Below, piece after piece: positions 1 through 33,500 of a DNA stretch of 64,000 nt. Source of the stretch: Arcuatula senhousia (taxonomy: Eukaryota; Mollusca; Bivalvia; Mytilida; Mytilidae). How positions within the stretch are numbered: the stretch's first letter is position 1; each line of letters starts with the position of its first letter. Made by a program: the position numbers and the translations under genes. The stretch is taken from assembly GCA_963971305.1 (NCBI GenBank), contig OZ020313.1:24005260-24069259 (forward strand), written 5' to 3'. Under the pieces are notes generated by a model, which searched no databases, was not told the origin of the DNA, and saw only the letters and a list, made by a program, of their open reading frames with translations.

Positions 1-699
1 ATTAGATAAAGGACATTTTATAGTATTGAAAAAGTTATAAATTAAAATTTTGATAAAATTTTAGCACTTTTGTATGGTGCTACCTTAAAGTGTACAAAGT
101 TTCAAAGTAATCCATTTAGTGGTATCATAAAAGAATATGAACAGAATCTAAAGCTATTGAAGAACATTAACAACAAAAATTCAGTTAGAAGGGCAACTAG
201 CTAGAAATCACAATATATATAATTGATTTACTTACAGCAGATCAAAATATCCTAAGTGTTCTTTCTGTGGAATTTTGTTCCATCTTACACTAAAAAAAAA
301 TTTAAATGTCCAAAATTAGGCAAGTTAAACACATTAACTCAAAATCCCACTTTATACATGTATTGAAAAAAAATTATATATTTTTTCTCTCTTGAATAAT
401 ATCTGTGAGCAGTCATTTTTCTTCGTGATATCTCTTCGTGCTCATCTCCATGTGGTGAACTTCCTTTGTGTAACAAAATTCATTTAGCACTTAATGAGGA
501 GTTGCACTTTAAATATGTTGACAGTTGTTTTTTACAGGAGGTGAGATGTCAAGTTTGCTGGAATAACATTAATGTAAAATAAAAAAGTTACCTATACAAG
601 AAACTGAGAGTCAGAGAATTATTCTGATATATTGAGTTCTATATTTCCAGAACAATGTTTATAAGATAATTGAGTGAACAGACAGTTAGACAGACTTAC

Positions 700-21620
<20,921 letters not shown>

Positions 21621-22362
21621 CTGAAAAGAAAAGGAAATGTCTTTATTAAAAAATTGACAATTTTCACATTTGATACAAGACAAGGCTTTTGGATACCAGT
21701 ATAGTCATGGACCACAATGGGTTCATCTTTTATACTGTAAACCCTGAAATTTTTGCGGCAGTTTTATTTTTCCCAGTTTTCAGGTTGATATTTCTAGCGC
21801 AAAAATTACACAGCGCAACCATTTTTGTCTTCCATTGTACATTAGTCTATGGACAATAACTGTACAGCGGCAGTAACAGCTCAAATTTAAAACTGTGCTA
21901 AAATTCAGTCATCTTACTGCCAAAAAAGACGGCATTACTTAAAATACAAAATTTTACACGTGGTAAATTAGCTACAATAATGTAGCTTCTTTGACATCTT
22001 TGAATCAGCAGAGCTACAATGCCGTCCAATTGCTTGTACCAGCGAAATCACACTGGGCACAATTCAATCCATTAGACATGTTAGATGTCAAATTTTGATA
22101 CTGAAATATTGCTTCTAGTATTTTAAGGAATGCAGTTAAAACTTACTGACATTTAGCAAAATTTAAAAGATTTTCGTGAAAATATCAATTTTTGGAGTCT
22201 CATGATCCTGAACTTTACAGAGAAGTTCGATTTGCTTCATCACGAGTAATGGGACTGCATTGTAGCTCCACCCATTAAAAAAAACATTTTTGTAGCAACT
22301 GGTATCAGAGACTGTATATATCCACATGGGCCCAAACTGTGCCCGCCTTAGGAGAAAGAGCC

Positions 22363-22402
22363 ATAGACCTGTATATTAAATATATATTATATACAGGTCT
22401 AT
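22363..22402. repeat. AT-rich perfect-looking palindrome
   Basis: ATAGACCTGTATAT and ATATACAGGTCTAT flank a short AT loop. A single arm of the same word, TAGACCTGTATATT, recurs at about 24584. Confidence 0.6.
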
Positions 22403-23085
22403 GAAAGAGCTAAACAAAATTGTTTAGACAGTTTCAGGAAATTTACCTATTACAAACTATAAAAGTTCAGACATTTCCCTGATGAAATAAAACTACAACT
22501 GACAATCAAATCATAATCCTGACTTTTATTTGTTACGTTTTCCCAATGTACCGAAAAAATCCTACACAAAAATAGAGGGTCCTAACTACGCCCACCCCCT
22601 TGACCCTTCAAAAACTATGAAGATGACATACATGTATGCAATGACAACCAAATTTTAACTGAAAGTAGTATTTGGGAAACTTGAATAAAACACCTGAAAA
22701 TTAAATTAAAAACAGCTTTTAATCATTCTGGAAATGGGCCATATATTTTTGGGATAAGCAGTGATTAGTGAATATGACAATTTTTTGGTATTTACCTATT
22801 TAAATTCTATATATTAAAAATATTTTTTGACATTTTGGTAGCCAGACTTAAAATTTCCACTGGGGCACTTAGATACTTAGCATTTAATTTATATTGTCTA
22901 TTTCCATCAAATAAGGTAAGAAAGGTGGGTGGGCATAGTAAGGGCGGGGGGGCAGTAAGGACCTCCAACGATATAGTCTCTGCTGGTATACATGCACATT
23001 TTTCCACAGGCACTTGTATCTATTAATAGAAGAGGGGCGATTAGAGACCCTGTCTTTTTTATATAATGAACCCCTATATATGAGG

Positions 23086-23290
23086 GGGGTAGGACCTTTT
23101 TCGGGACACCGGGATTGGCCATATTTCAGCTCGGGATTCCGGGATTTGGACAATTTAAGTTCGGGATTCCGGGATAAAATTATATCAACTTTACCGGGCT
23201 TCGGGATTTTCTCATTTTTAAGTCGGGATGACGGGATTTTGTAAAAATTAGTTCGGGATTCCGGGATCAGACCCCCTCCTACCCCCCCTA
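23086..23290. repeat. TCGGGATTCCGGGAT word array
   Basis: Six or so copies of TTCGGGATTCCGGGAT-like words lie at intervals of about 35-40 bp, bounded by GGTAGGACCTTTTTCGGGAC at the left and CCCCCTCCTACCCCCC at the right. The reverse complement of the left boundary recurs at about 26640-26665. Confidence 0.65.
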
Positions 23291-23449
23291 TATTAATTGA
23301 TAGATTTAGGAAAAAGTGCCTGTGTAACAGTGTAATGTGACAGTGCAGTACAAAACGTTAGCATGTCCTGTATAACCAATGTAGTGTTTGTCAAATGATC
23401 TCAAATGTCCCCTTAAATCTAAAACTGTGGATCTCCTGTACTTGGCGAT

Positions 23450-23590
23450 CACAATACTGGTATACCAGTATTGTTAACAATACTGGAATAAAATTTTATT
23501 CCAGTATTGTATTCCAGTATTGTACCAGTATTGTTTATTTTTGAAATTTTATTGAAGTATTGTATTTTAGTATTGTACCAGTATTTGACA
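23450..23590. repeat. palindromic CCAGTATTG/CAATACTGG array
   Basis: Alternating copies of CAATACTGG and CCAGTATTG, with ATTCCAGTATTGTATTCC in the middle, can fold in several registers. It is followed by two direct copies (about 23585-23645 and 23650-23715) of a unit with TTTGACACATATT and TTGGCTTCTTCTTAAAATG. Confidence 0.6.
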
Positions 23591-24861
23591 CATATTCTGC
23601 ATTTGATATTTGGCTTCTTCTTAAAATGTGTCATTTGTCTTTGTTGTTTTATTTGACACATATTGTACATTTTATGGTTTTGAAATTTGGCTTCTTCTTA
23701 AAATGTGTCATTGATGTTTTTATTGCTTTCTGTTATATATCTATGTATTTAAAGATGCATAAGATTATATGACAAGTTCTTGAAAAAACTAGATGGAGCC
23801 TTCCCCGGAAGGCATATGTCGCCTGCGTATTTATATTTGTTCGCCGAACAGGAACTAGTTAATTTTCGGGCATTAAATCGCCTTACACCTTATAGTACTA
23901 TGCTATAAAGCTACATACCAAATATCAAGAGGCTGTGGCATGTAGTTGCCTGGAAAACTGCGATTTGATTATAACAGTGTATTTGAAAAATAAAAGTTCA
24001 TAATGTTATTACATATATAACTGTAAATTATCATAGTTTGACATACATTTGTAATTACTTTTAAATTCTAATTTTATTTAATGGTTATTTATTCATTAGT
24101 TTTAGTTAAAAGAACTTGGAAAATGCAAATATTTTCCATCATCAACATATCTTGATTGAAAAGCGTCCTCGACAACATTGTGACTATGCTACATCCACGT
24201 GAAAATTTGTAACACACGATAATCACCATTTCCGGTTTCTCTCACACAGTCAAACTTATCATCCTCTGATTTACTATTCTGCAACTGTTTGAAGGAAAAC
24301 ATGCTAGTTATCCTCAAAGCTATAACTTTTGTTAAATGAATATTATAGGTACCATAGTGCAGATAGGGTATAAAGTGGTTCTAATATAATAAAACCCTCT
24401 AATGCTCGCTTCGCTTGGGGTTCTCTTTGACGCAATGGAGCAACCGCCTCAAATCTAAGCGCTAAGTTTAAAAGCGTTTTGGTGTAATTTTTGAGTTGCT
24501 ACCTAACTGTTATTAATAGTTTGATGGTGAATTCGTGATATTATATTAAACTTCATAGTAAAGTTCAGGATCAACATAGTTATAGACCTGTATATTCTAT
24601 ATATAACTTTTGATAATGATATAAGGCTGTGGTACCTTGTACATGTAGTACAAATAGGCTATTCGTACACACTTTTTTCATCCAATCACATTGTAGTTAA
24701 CAGTGATTCTACCGCCGGGAGACGAAATCTCCCGACTTTTTTATCCACCTCCCGTTCTCCAGGTTTTTTGTGTAATCTCCCGCTTTATCAAAACATGACA
24801 AAATTTTAGTTTTATAGACCTTTTAATTGTTCAGTCATAAAACATTTCCGTTGTTTTAGGG

Positions 24862-26919
24862 GTTTGTCAATTAGGTAGACGTTAAGGTTCGTCGGTATCA
24901 GGACACTTCGGTACCTGGTCACCTCGGTACCTAGACGCTTCGGTACTGGCTTAGACATTTCGGTACTCGGTACTGGACAGTTCGGTACTAGGTATTGGAC
25001 ACTTCGGTACCGACCAAAAAAAAACAATGAATATTGCACAATTGGATAGTAATTTAATAATAATAAGTGTTAAATTTACGATTTTATTGGTATTTTAAAG
25101 GTAATGAATGGTAAATTGAAAACTAGCGACGTACACAAAGAAGTATGATTATGTATGACTATGATGGAAGTGAATATTTATGTTAGCTAGAATTAGTTTT
25201 TCAACTAGATTTTCTAGATCTGTTCATGTAAATATTTTTTTAATGATTGGTCGTTTATCTTTTTTTTTATTCTGGTAACTAAATGAATATAATTTAATTG
25301 GTGGATATCACTTTTTTACTATTCACAGTCATGAAGATCTCTTTTTGTCATCGTAAAATTAGTTCATTTTGGGTACATGTATCCTCTTTTATGGGGGCAT
25401 TTTCTGAATAAATTTCGAATGTCATAAATCTGTTTTTAACAGATAACATTTTATGATTGTAATTGGATTAAATGGTTGTATGGCTTTGCTAATTGTGATC
25501 TGCTAATTGTGACCCCTATCATATGGCTTCTAATTGAGTAATAAAATTATAAGTGTTTAATGGGAGTAATTAATTGCATAATTGGATTGAAGGACTTGAT
25601 TTAATCAGAAATTGATTGATTGTTTCTGAATAAAGGAAAGTAAACTATCTTATTTTTATGCATCTTTATTATACATCTATGTCAACAAACAATATACAAA
25701 GAAACAAAAACAAAACAATGCCACCGTATATGAAAGAATTATAAACTTAATACCTTATATTTTGATTTGTATTGAATCATAAATTATAGATCAAAATTTT
25801 AGATAAAGCCTCCTGTCTAGGTCGTACGTAGATGGCACACTGAATACACGGGTGGTCGTTCATTGTGAAGAATGAATCTTGATTTGGAGCCCCCCATCTT
25901 TATCACGGCCACAAATCGCGCAAACTCATATCCAAATGCTATGAAAGAATTTACGTTAGTGGGACATCCGGATATGAGTGAGCGGAACTTTTTCATTTCG
26001 ACTGGAATGTAAGTAACCTTTATTCTCTCTTATTTTTGCATATATTCATAAAAATCGAATGTCATTCGACGTAGTTTAATAGTTCTAGTCCAATATAAAA
26101 AAAAAAACAGTGTAGACACCAAGGCATTGCTAAAAAAAAATAAGATATTCTGTGTTTACGCCCTGCAATTTTGAGGGGTCGGTTCGTAAAAGGGTTCATT
26201 ACATAGCTCTAGTGATGCAGTTGTACAATGTTTTTGTTTCTAATGAGTTTTAAAGGACAACAAAAGACGAGACTGTTCTCAGAATCCACACTATCAATAA
26301 GAATGAATGAAAATCGACACAAAAATGCAAAAATACAGTCATTGGACAAAAATGAGTTCCCACTGCAAAAACGTCCCTATATATTATTTAACTAAAATCG
26401 TAATTTTTCAAAAAAGTATTGTGACCAAAGTTTTGGATGGATTTTGATGAAATAAATTGCAAAAGCTGTAGATTCCTTTGAATTTTAATTGTTTATTTGG
26501 TCACATTTGTATCTACAGTCATAGTTTATATCGCACGAGGTAAGCACAAAATAAAAAACAACTAAATTAAATCTAAGCTAAATCCCGTTCCCGTTAAGGG
26601 TTTTCCCGAATTCCCGTTGAAATAAATGGGCTTTCCCGCTGTCCCGCAAAAGGTCCTACCGACCCTCAGTATTGGTTCTAATTAAAAACCATCAAAAATA
26701 ATTACAATTATTAAAGTGATAAAGCCGAAAACCAAATTCCACTTAGTAATCAAACTTATTTTATTGAATTTTATGACTGAAAATATCATTTATTTATAAA
26801 AAATAATGAAATAAAAATTTTATTTTTCAAGTACCGAAATGACTAGTACCGAGTACCGAAGTGACTAGTACCGAGTACCGAAGTGTCTTATTAAATCGGT
26901 ACCGTTAATTGTCAACCAA
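24862..26919. mobile_element. candidate 2-kb element with inverted CTTCGGTAC arrays
   Basis: The left end (24862-25013) has GTTTGTCAATTA and an array of ACTTCGGTACC-like words. The right end (26831-26919) has the same words in reverse complement (GTACCGAAGTGTC) and ends TAATTGTCAACCAAAC. The ends are therefore inverted with matching order. A short exon-like ORF lies inside. The class is unknown and no transposase was recognised. Confidence 0.5.
25872..26008 (+). CDS. exon-like ORF of unknown function
   Basis: An ATG preceded two codons upstream by an in-frame stop opens 45 codons beginning MNLDLEPPIFITATNRANS and ending at a strong donor GTAAGTAACC. Its composition is protein-like, and local GC is higher than the surroundings. 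It could be the first coding exon of a gene carried by the flanking inverted-array element, or chance. I found no continuing exon. Confidence 0.3.
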
Positions 26920-26923
26920 ACAT

Positions 26924-26951
26924 CAAGGAATTAGATAGATCTAATTCCTTG
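26924..26951. repeat. 13-bp-stem palindrome at element boundary
   Basis: CAAGGAATTAGAT, two bases, then its exact reverse complement. It lies five bases after the right end of the candidate inverted-array element. Confidence 0.55.
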
Positions 26952-27510
26952 CAAACATGTAGTTAATGAGATGCAAATTAGTGAATATGATATCACTAAT
27001 GAGCTTGGCAAAAGAGCCTATAAGTAGAAACATTATAAAACAAGTTTATCTAAAATTCCTGCGTTAAGGGTACTTTTTTATAATGTTTTTAATCTATGTT
27101 TTTTGTTCAAATTATCGTTTTGAATGGCACATTCCAGTGAAATGAGTTTGAGAATGCAAAGCAAAAATGAAAATACTGCCATAAAATCTATTTTTTTTTA
27201 TGTAAAAAGTATACTGGTATACTGTACCATCTTTAATGGTCACTTATTTAAACCGGATATTTCCTTTCAAATCTAGAGTGCCTTCATGCTCTTATTACAT
27301 TTTTGCGTGGTGGTAGCGCAATTATAATTTAATCTCTAACTTAGTTTTTCGATTTATTTACATATTGTTCAAACTTGTAAATCATTCCTTCTCTTATTAA
27401 TTTTTAAAAAATCAATAAATCAAATAATTACTAGCAATTCATTTCACAAATCTAAAATATAACAACTTTTAGATTTTTATATTTTTTTCTGGACTAGATA
27501 TTTCACAAAC

Positions 27511-30500
27511 ATGGCGTCTGAAACGTCAAAAAATTCCTCGTCAACAAAACAACGACAAATTTCAGCCATGAAACCTAATGGTACGATCCTTTCATGTTAG
27601 ATATATCTCCATGAATGAAATTCAAACAAAATCCTTGTTAATATTCTTTATTAGAGTGAAGTGTACGATAAAAATTGTCTGAAAAGTATCATGTCATTTG
27701 CCACAGTGCACAGATGCTTCTAGGCTCTAGCACCTGTCTACTATAGGGCCAGGGGCTTGTGTAAACTACAGTAAAAAATAAAAATCCCCCTATATACCCT
27801 TTCACACGGCGGGACATACTTCGGACAGGCCCTCGCTTCAAAGACAATTTTTTACCGGTTCAAATGTTGAATGACGATCAACCGGCGTCATAATATTGTA
27901 AAATAATCATGTTTCTTTCAGTAAACACTAACCTTTATGTTTAAATCCCGTTGGAAACCTCAATATTGAAACAATATTCCGATAATTTCATCCAATGGAC
28001 AACTCCTTGGCTTTCATAATCACATGACTTTTGCGCCGTTCGATTTCTCTCGGACTCTTACTGAGACTTCAACAAAACACCTAAACGGGGAAACAAAGCT
28101 TGTATAAAACCACTTAACCTTTTCAAAACCTAAAACCTATATGAAACACTTAACAATTTGAACCTTGCAGAAAAACAGAGCTTTACTAAAACACTTACTT
28201 TCTTGAAAACTGAACTGAAGCCTTAGGCATGCAGACCACTGTGTGTCAACTAAACATCAGAGTTTGTATTGGGTTTTCTCTGAGATATTGACTTTGGTTA
28301 ACAGATAAACTTACAAAACATGTAAGTATGGCCAGATAAAATCCTTAAAAGGCTGCATTTCAAAACCAAACTTTGTAGAAACATTTGAAACTTAACAAAA
28401 AGACCTACTTATAAACATCTAAACTTTGGGACTGAGATTTCAACAAAACACCTAAACGGGGAAACAAAGCTTGTATAAAACCACTTAACCTTTTCAAAAC
28501 CTAAAACCTACATGTATATGAAACACTTAACAATTTGAACCTTGCAGAAAAACAGAGCTTTACTAACATGACTAAAACACTTACTTGAAAACTTAACTTT
28601 CCCAAAATATGTGTCTCAAGGCATGCAGACCACTGTCATGAGCTTAAGCTGCAATCAGGCCGTCTGTAAACCTCCAAACACTCTAAAGCACGCCATAAAG
28701 TAATTCCTCGGTAAAGGTCGCTATCATGTATGCAGCAAGCCAGCACAGCAATCAAGCACCCTCAGATGCGTTGGTTCAACCAAAAACTACAGTCATGTAG
28801 TGTTGCATGCCAACATCCACAATCCTGCAGTTTGGACATGTTGGAAGAAACCTGTCCAATTTGGCTCAGACCCCTATCCTGTGCATTAGCACCAATTCAG
28901 AAGTGAACCACTGTGACTATCATGTGTTTCCAGCAATCAAGTGGATAATACTTTCATGTGCAGGAGCAGCAATTAAGCAGTCAAGCCAGATGTAGACACA
29001 TGCATCCGACCAACAGACAGGCGATGCCACCTTATATACACATGTACCCCTTCAAACGTAGGTGTCATGTGCAAAGAAAGAAGGCCGTTTGCAAACAAAC
29101 TTAGGCATGTAAATTCGTTGAATATTTGCAAACAAACTTAGGCATGTAATTTCGTTGAATAATCCCTATTCTAAATTATAAACCTCATTACCAAAATGTT
29201 ATTCATAAATTAAACCTAAGAACTCTATGATACATTTAACATTATTCTACATACAATGTACCTTTGACAAGAAATAAACTCCCCTTAATAATGACTTTGT
29301 ACAGGTACAATGTAAATAAGCACTTGTACCGTCTAAATTTAAATCCTAGCGAACCGTAAAAATCAATGCACACCTGTATAACTGTTTGACTTTTTAAATC
29401 TCCAAACGATAATTGATATGTTTACCATTGTTTACGGACACTTTCTAATCAATACAACTCGATGTTTATTAGCGTTTAAATACCAAAATGTAGCTTCTCA
29501 AAGCAAACCTAGTGCACTTAAATTATTGAAAACTCAAATTTGCCACAGTTCTTTCCAGCAACCATCACTATCCCTGGAATGGACTACCTACCGAAGTTGA
29601 ACTTGTCAGTCCTGAATTCCTTGATGTATTCAAGGATGGGGTCAGCAAACTCAGGTTTTGCTGAGCTTCCATGTTTTTAGCCTGTAAATATGAGCCTTCT
29701 GCCATACCCCATTGGCTTTTTTAAGTTTTTCCTTTTGCATCGATGTCCAGACGGACCCTGCACATTACCCATTCAGATTCAGACTCAGTTGCTTCCTGAA
29801 AGAAGAAAGACTCTTACCAGTTTGATTTGATTTTTTGTAAAGTGTAGTTCCAAATTTTGGGACTGATATGCTTTTATGGTAGATATTGGTTTCAAATTCT
29901 AACTACCGTATAGCGGGTTATTTTCGCGGTGGTTTAATTTTCGCTTATTTTCTCAGGTCGAGGGAAATGGCGAAAATACCCATTCAATATAGAAATCAAA
30001 TACAAATGCATTGACAAACCGCGAAAATAATTCCCGCAAATTTTTTTCACATGCCTTATGACACAAAAACCGCAAAATTTACCCCAGCGAAAATAACCCG
30101 CTATACGGTATACTGTACACAAGTCCTGTTATCAATCAAGGGTATGGTACTCTCCCCCTCAAGTACAAGTAATTACCAAAATTGGCAGAAAGTAGTTATC
30201 TTTGGTGTGCCTTGTACTTGACATATTATCTTGTGATGACTATACAGATGCAGATAAAATTCTTAAATTATTATGAACAGAGTGTCCGTGTGGTTAAGGC
30301 ACTGGAATTTACAATATACATGTACATGCTAAATCAGATATAAGCCTACTGACCTGGTCTTAATTTTCATGCCATTCACTGATACCCTATCCAGCATTTT
30401 TTTGAATTACAAACAGCAACATCACAAAAAAAATCAAGAAAAGTGTCATGGTTATCTGGACTAAATGTACACTCCAACCCCACTGTGTGGCATACCTAGA

Positions 30501-33500
30501 ATGGGTTATAGCCTCACAAATTTGCAATGTGTCAAGGGCACCAACATTAAATAAATCAAATCTTTACTTTGTTTGATTTTTCACAAATACCAAGACTTAA
30601 TTTTTATGGTGTAAACTAAACTTAGTATTTGTACTTTTATTCTTCAGAAAATCCAGATTCTGATGTCAAGTTTACAGTCCTCAAACCCAAGCCAGACAAA
30701 GAAGTATACAGCAGCACAGGACCACTCATTATACTTTGTCTTATATTCTTGTTTTCTATAGTAGCATTAGGTGTAGTGTATTTGAATTTTCCTCAACTAG
30801 AAGAGTAAGTTTTTAATAGGAATTGTAAAGTTTATTAAATTATTAATGCTCATGATTGTTCACATTGTATGTGTATGTACATACAAAACAATTTTGCAAT
30901 GAAGCAAAGAAATACAAAAAGGACATTCAAATTTTAAATAGAAGATAAAAAGATGTGGAATAAGTGTACATGACACAACCTACAATATAAACAAAAATTC
31001 GCAATGGAAAACACATTTTTAAATTTAATTAAAGTGAATAAATTAAAAAACAGCCAAAATGCTACAGTCTGACAGTGTTCTCCTCAGAAATTATAAATGG
31101 CATCCTGGTATTTTCAATTTTCAAAATGGCATCTTTTGGATTGAAATTATAATATGAGATGGCATTGCCCTAAAAGCTCATGAAGATAACAAAATGAAAT
31201 ACATTCCCCATGTTGATTTGGTGAGATAATTAGGGATAATGTAATAGTTTTTCCTGCCATTTTCTGGGCATGTGCAGGACTTTTTGAAACTTCAGAAAAT
31301 TATTTCAAACATCATATTTTGGGTCTCATGCAATTTGGCAGACTCTGTACATTATGAACTTTGCTTCACACACATATTAAAGAGGATTTCAGATAGCATC
31401 ACATTTGAACCAGATAGAATTACATTGCCAGGATGCTATAAGGGCCTGGAGAAAACACTGGTCTGACACTGAATGAAGACATTGACTTTGAATTCTGAAA
31501 ACACAGTAAAACTGTGATAGTTACTCTAGACGCTTCAAAGGTGTAAGCAGTTCGTACTTGGAATGAATGTTGAAATCATTGTAATAGAGATTGTTGAATT
31601 GGTTTCATTTAATAATTTCAGAATTTAAAAAAAAGTTTTGACTTGAAAATTTAAAAACTGAAAATATTTGAGTCAAGAATTTAAAAGGAGAACATATGAC
31701 ATAAACAGTTACATTTGTACCAAGATTTTGATTATTAATTTGTCTACTTCATCTTTTACAGAGAAGAAAAACAGCATATTAAGTTACCCAGAGATATAGA
31801 AGATGCTAAAAAATTGGGAAATGTTCTATCACGCTACAAAGATAAATTTTATCTACAAGTGCTGGGAGCTTACTTTATAACATATATATTGTATCCTTTT
31901 ACATATTATGTGTTCTATGACGTCAAAGAAAATATTGTTTTATGGGTTTTGAATAAGGTTATTTGATATTGTCTCATTTCCAAAATGAAATCTAAAATTT
32001 TCCAATTTCAACTAGTGCCTCTTCATAAATAAGAAGTAAGGACAAATGTGGCCACTAAAAGTATTTCTGTTACTATGTATATATCTAACCTGTTGGCACC
32101 GCTCATTCAAGGTCAATCTAAGCCTTGAGTTCTTGAGATAAAAAGAAGGCAGTTGACAGAATGAAAACTAGTTCTCAAGAAGAATCTATGAACCAACTGA
32201 AGTGGGCCTAGATATAGTTCATGAAATACTGACTCGTTCTAGAAAAAGAAAACTAACTCAAAAATCAACCAATATTTACAGTCATGGAAGTGTTAACATG
32301 GGGTCAACGTCACATGTCATGGTTAATTTCAGATGCCTACAAAAATGTAGCTACATGTATTATATCTTTCAAAAGATTCACTATTCTTAAAAGTCTTACA
32401 AAGAAGATGGTCACAAATACCAAAACGCAGGTATAAACGGTTAATTTGGATATGCTATATATCGATATTTCAAGGAGTAACCTCTCATCAGAAGTTTTTG
32501 CACTGAAAAAAGACCTACCTATTGAAGTACATGTACTAATAACAATCCTTAACTGGTCTCAGCTTGCAATCATTTGCTATCCCAGGCTCCATATTTCTGA
32601 GTATTCTGTCTGGATTTTTATTTCCATTCCATTTAGCTTTGTTTCTAGTCTGTTTGGTAAGTAACATTTTACAGAGACAGTTGTGGCTCTGATGCCACAA
32701 AACAAAAAATATTCTAAAGTCTGAGAATATTTTTATTTCCCATAGTAAATATATTGTCAGAGTTTAGAATGTTCTCAGACCTAACTATTTTTTAAAGTTT
32801 TGTGGCACCGAGGCGTGACCTTTAAACCTTGTAGCAAGGTCTTTTATCATACAGTAAAATAAATTTTTGAAAAAAGTTACTTTGTAAATGTTTGGATTAG
32901 TTGTGGCATCATTTTTATGATGAATATATACAAACACTGTATGGTACTTTATTTGAACAGAAAAAAACCATTAACAATGCCACAAATGTCTTTGACATAA
33001 TCTGCTTGCATCATTTGCCAACTACATGTACAATTTACAGACCTTAATATCAAAGCCTCTCTTTTTATAAAGTATATACCCTGGCCCGAAATCCAGTACT
33101 AAGTATTTGTTAAAACTATTTTGTATACAAAATTTTATTCGAAATAATTCACAATAACTTTCAAACATGTACATAAAAAATAATAATTCATCAATGTGAA
33201 ACTATTTCCACATGATAGGAAGCACAAGTTGATCATACTAGAAAATCATAGCATACATCACAGTTGATTTACTAGTCTATTTGCCAATTAGCTTCGCATT
33301 TTAATCTGGAATTAATTTAATTTTACCTTTGTATTTTCACTAGGAAAAATACAGAATGGCATACAAGGCGGACAAGCCTCGGACTTTATTGTTCATCATG
33401 ACAATGATAATCTATTGCGACTGTTACGATTATTGTAACCTTATCAACTTCTTTACTTAGGTCTTGTTAAACAGTTTGGTGTAAAGTTTTAGAATACGGT

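Larger units (their letters stand above)
21621..27510. other. intergenic region between TTLL1 and TMEM41B
   Basis: The two genes point away from each other across about 5.9 kb. I see no convincing gene here. It holds short palindromes, word-type arrays at 23.09-23.29, 24.87-25.01, 26.58-26.66 and 26.83-26.92 kb, a palindromic CCAGTATTG array, a short direct duplication near 23.58-23.72 kb and one exon-like ORF at 25872-26008. Upstream exons or promoters of both flanking genes should lie here but could not be placed. Confidence 0.6.

Noticed and set aside
30279..30330. tRNA-like A-box (GTCCGTGTGGTTAAGGC)
   Set aside because: No B-box or cloverleaf could be built downstream; at best an eroded SINE head.
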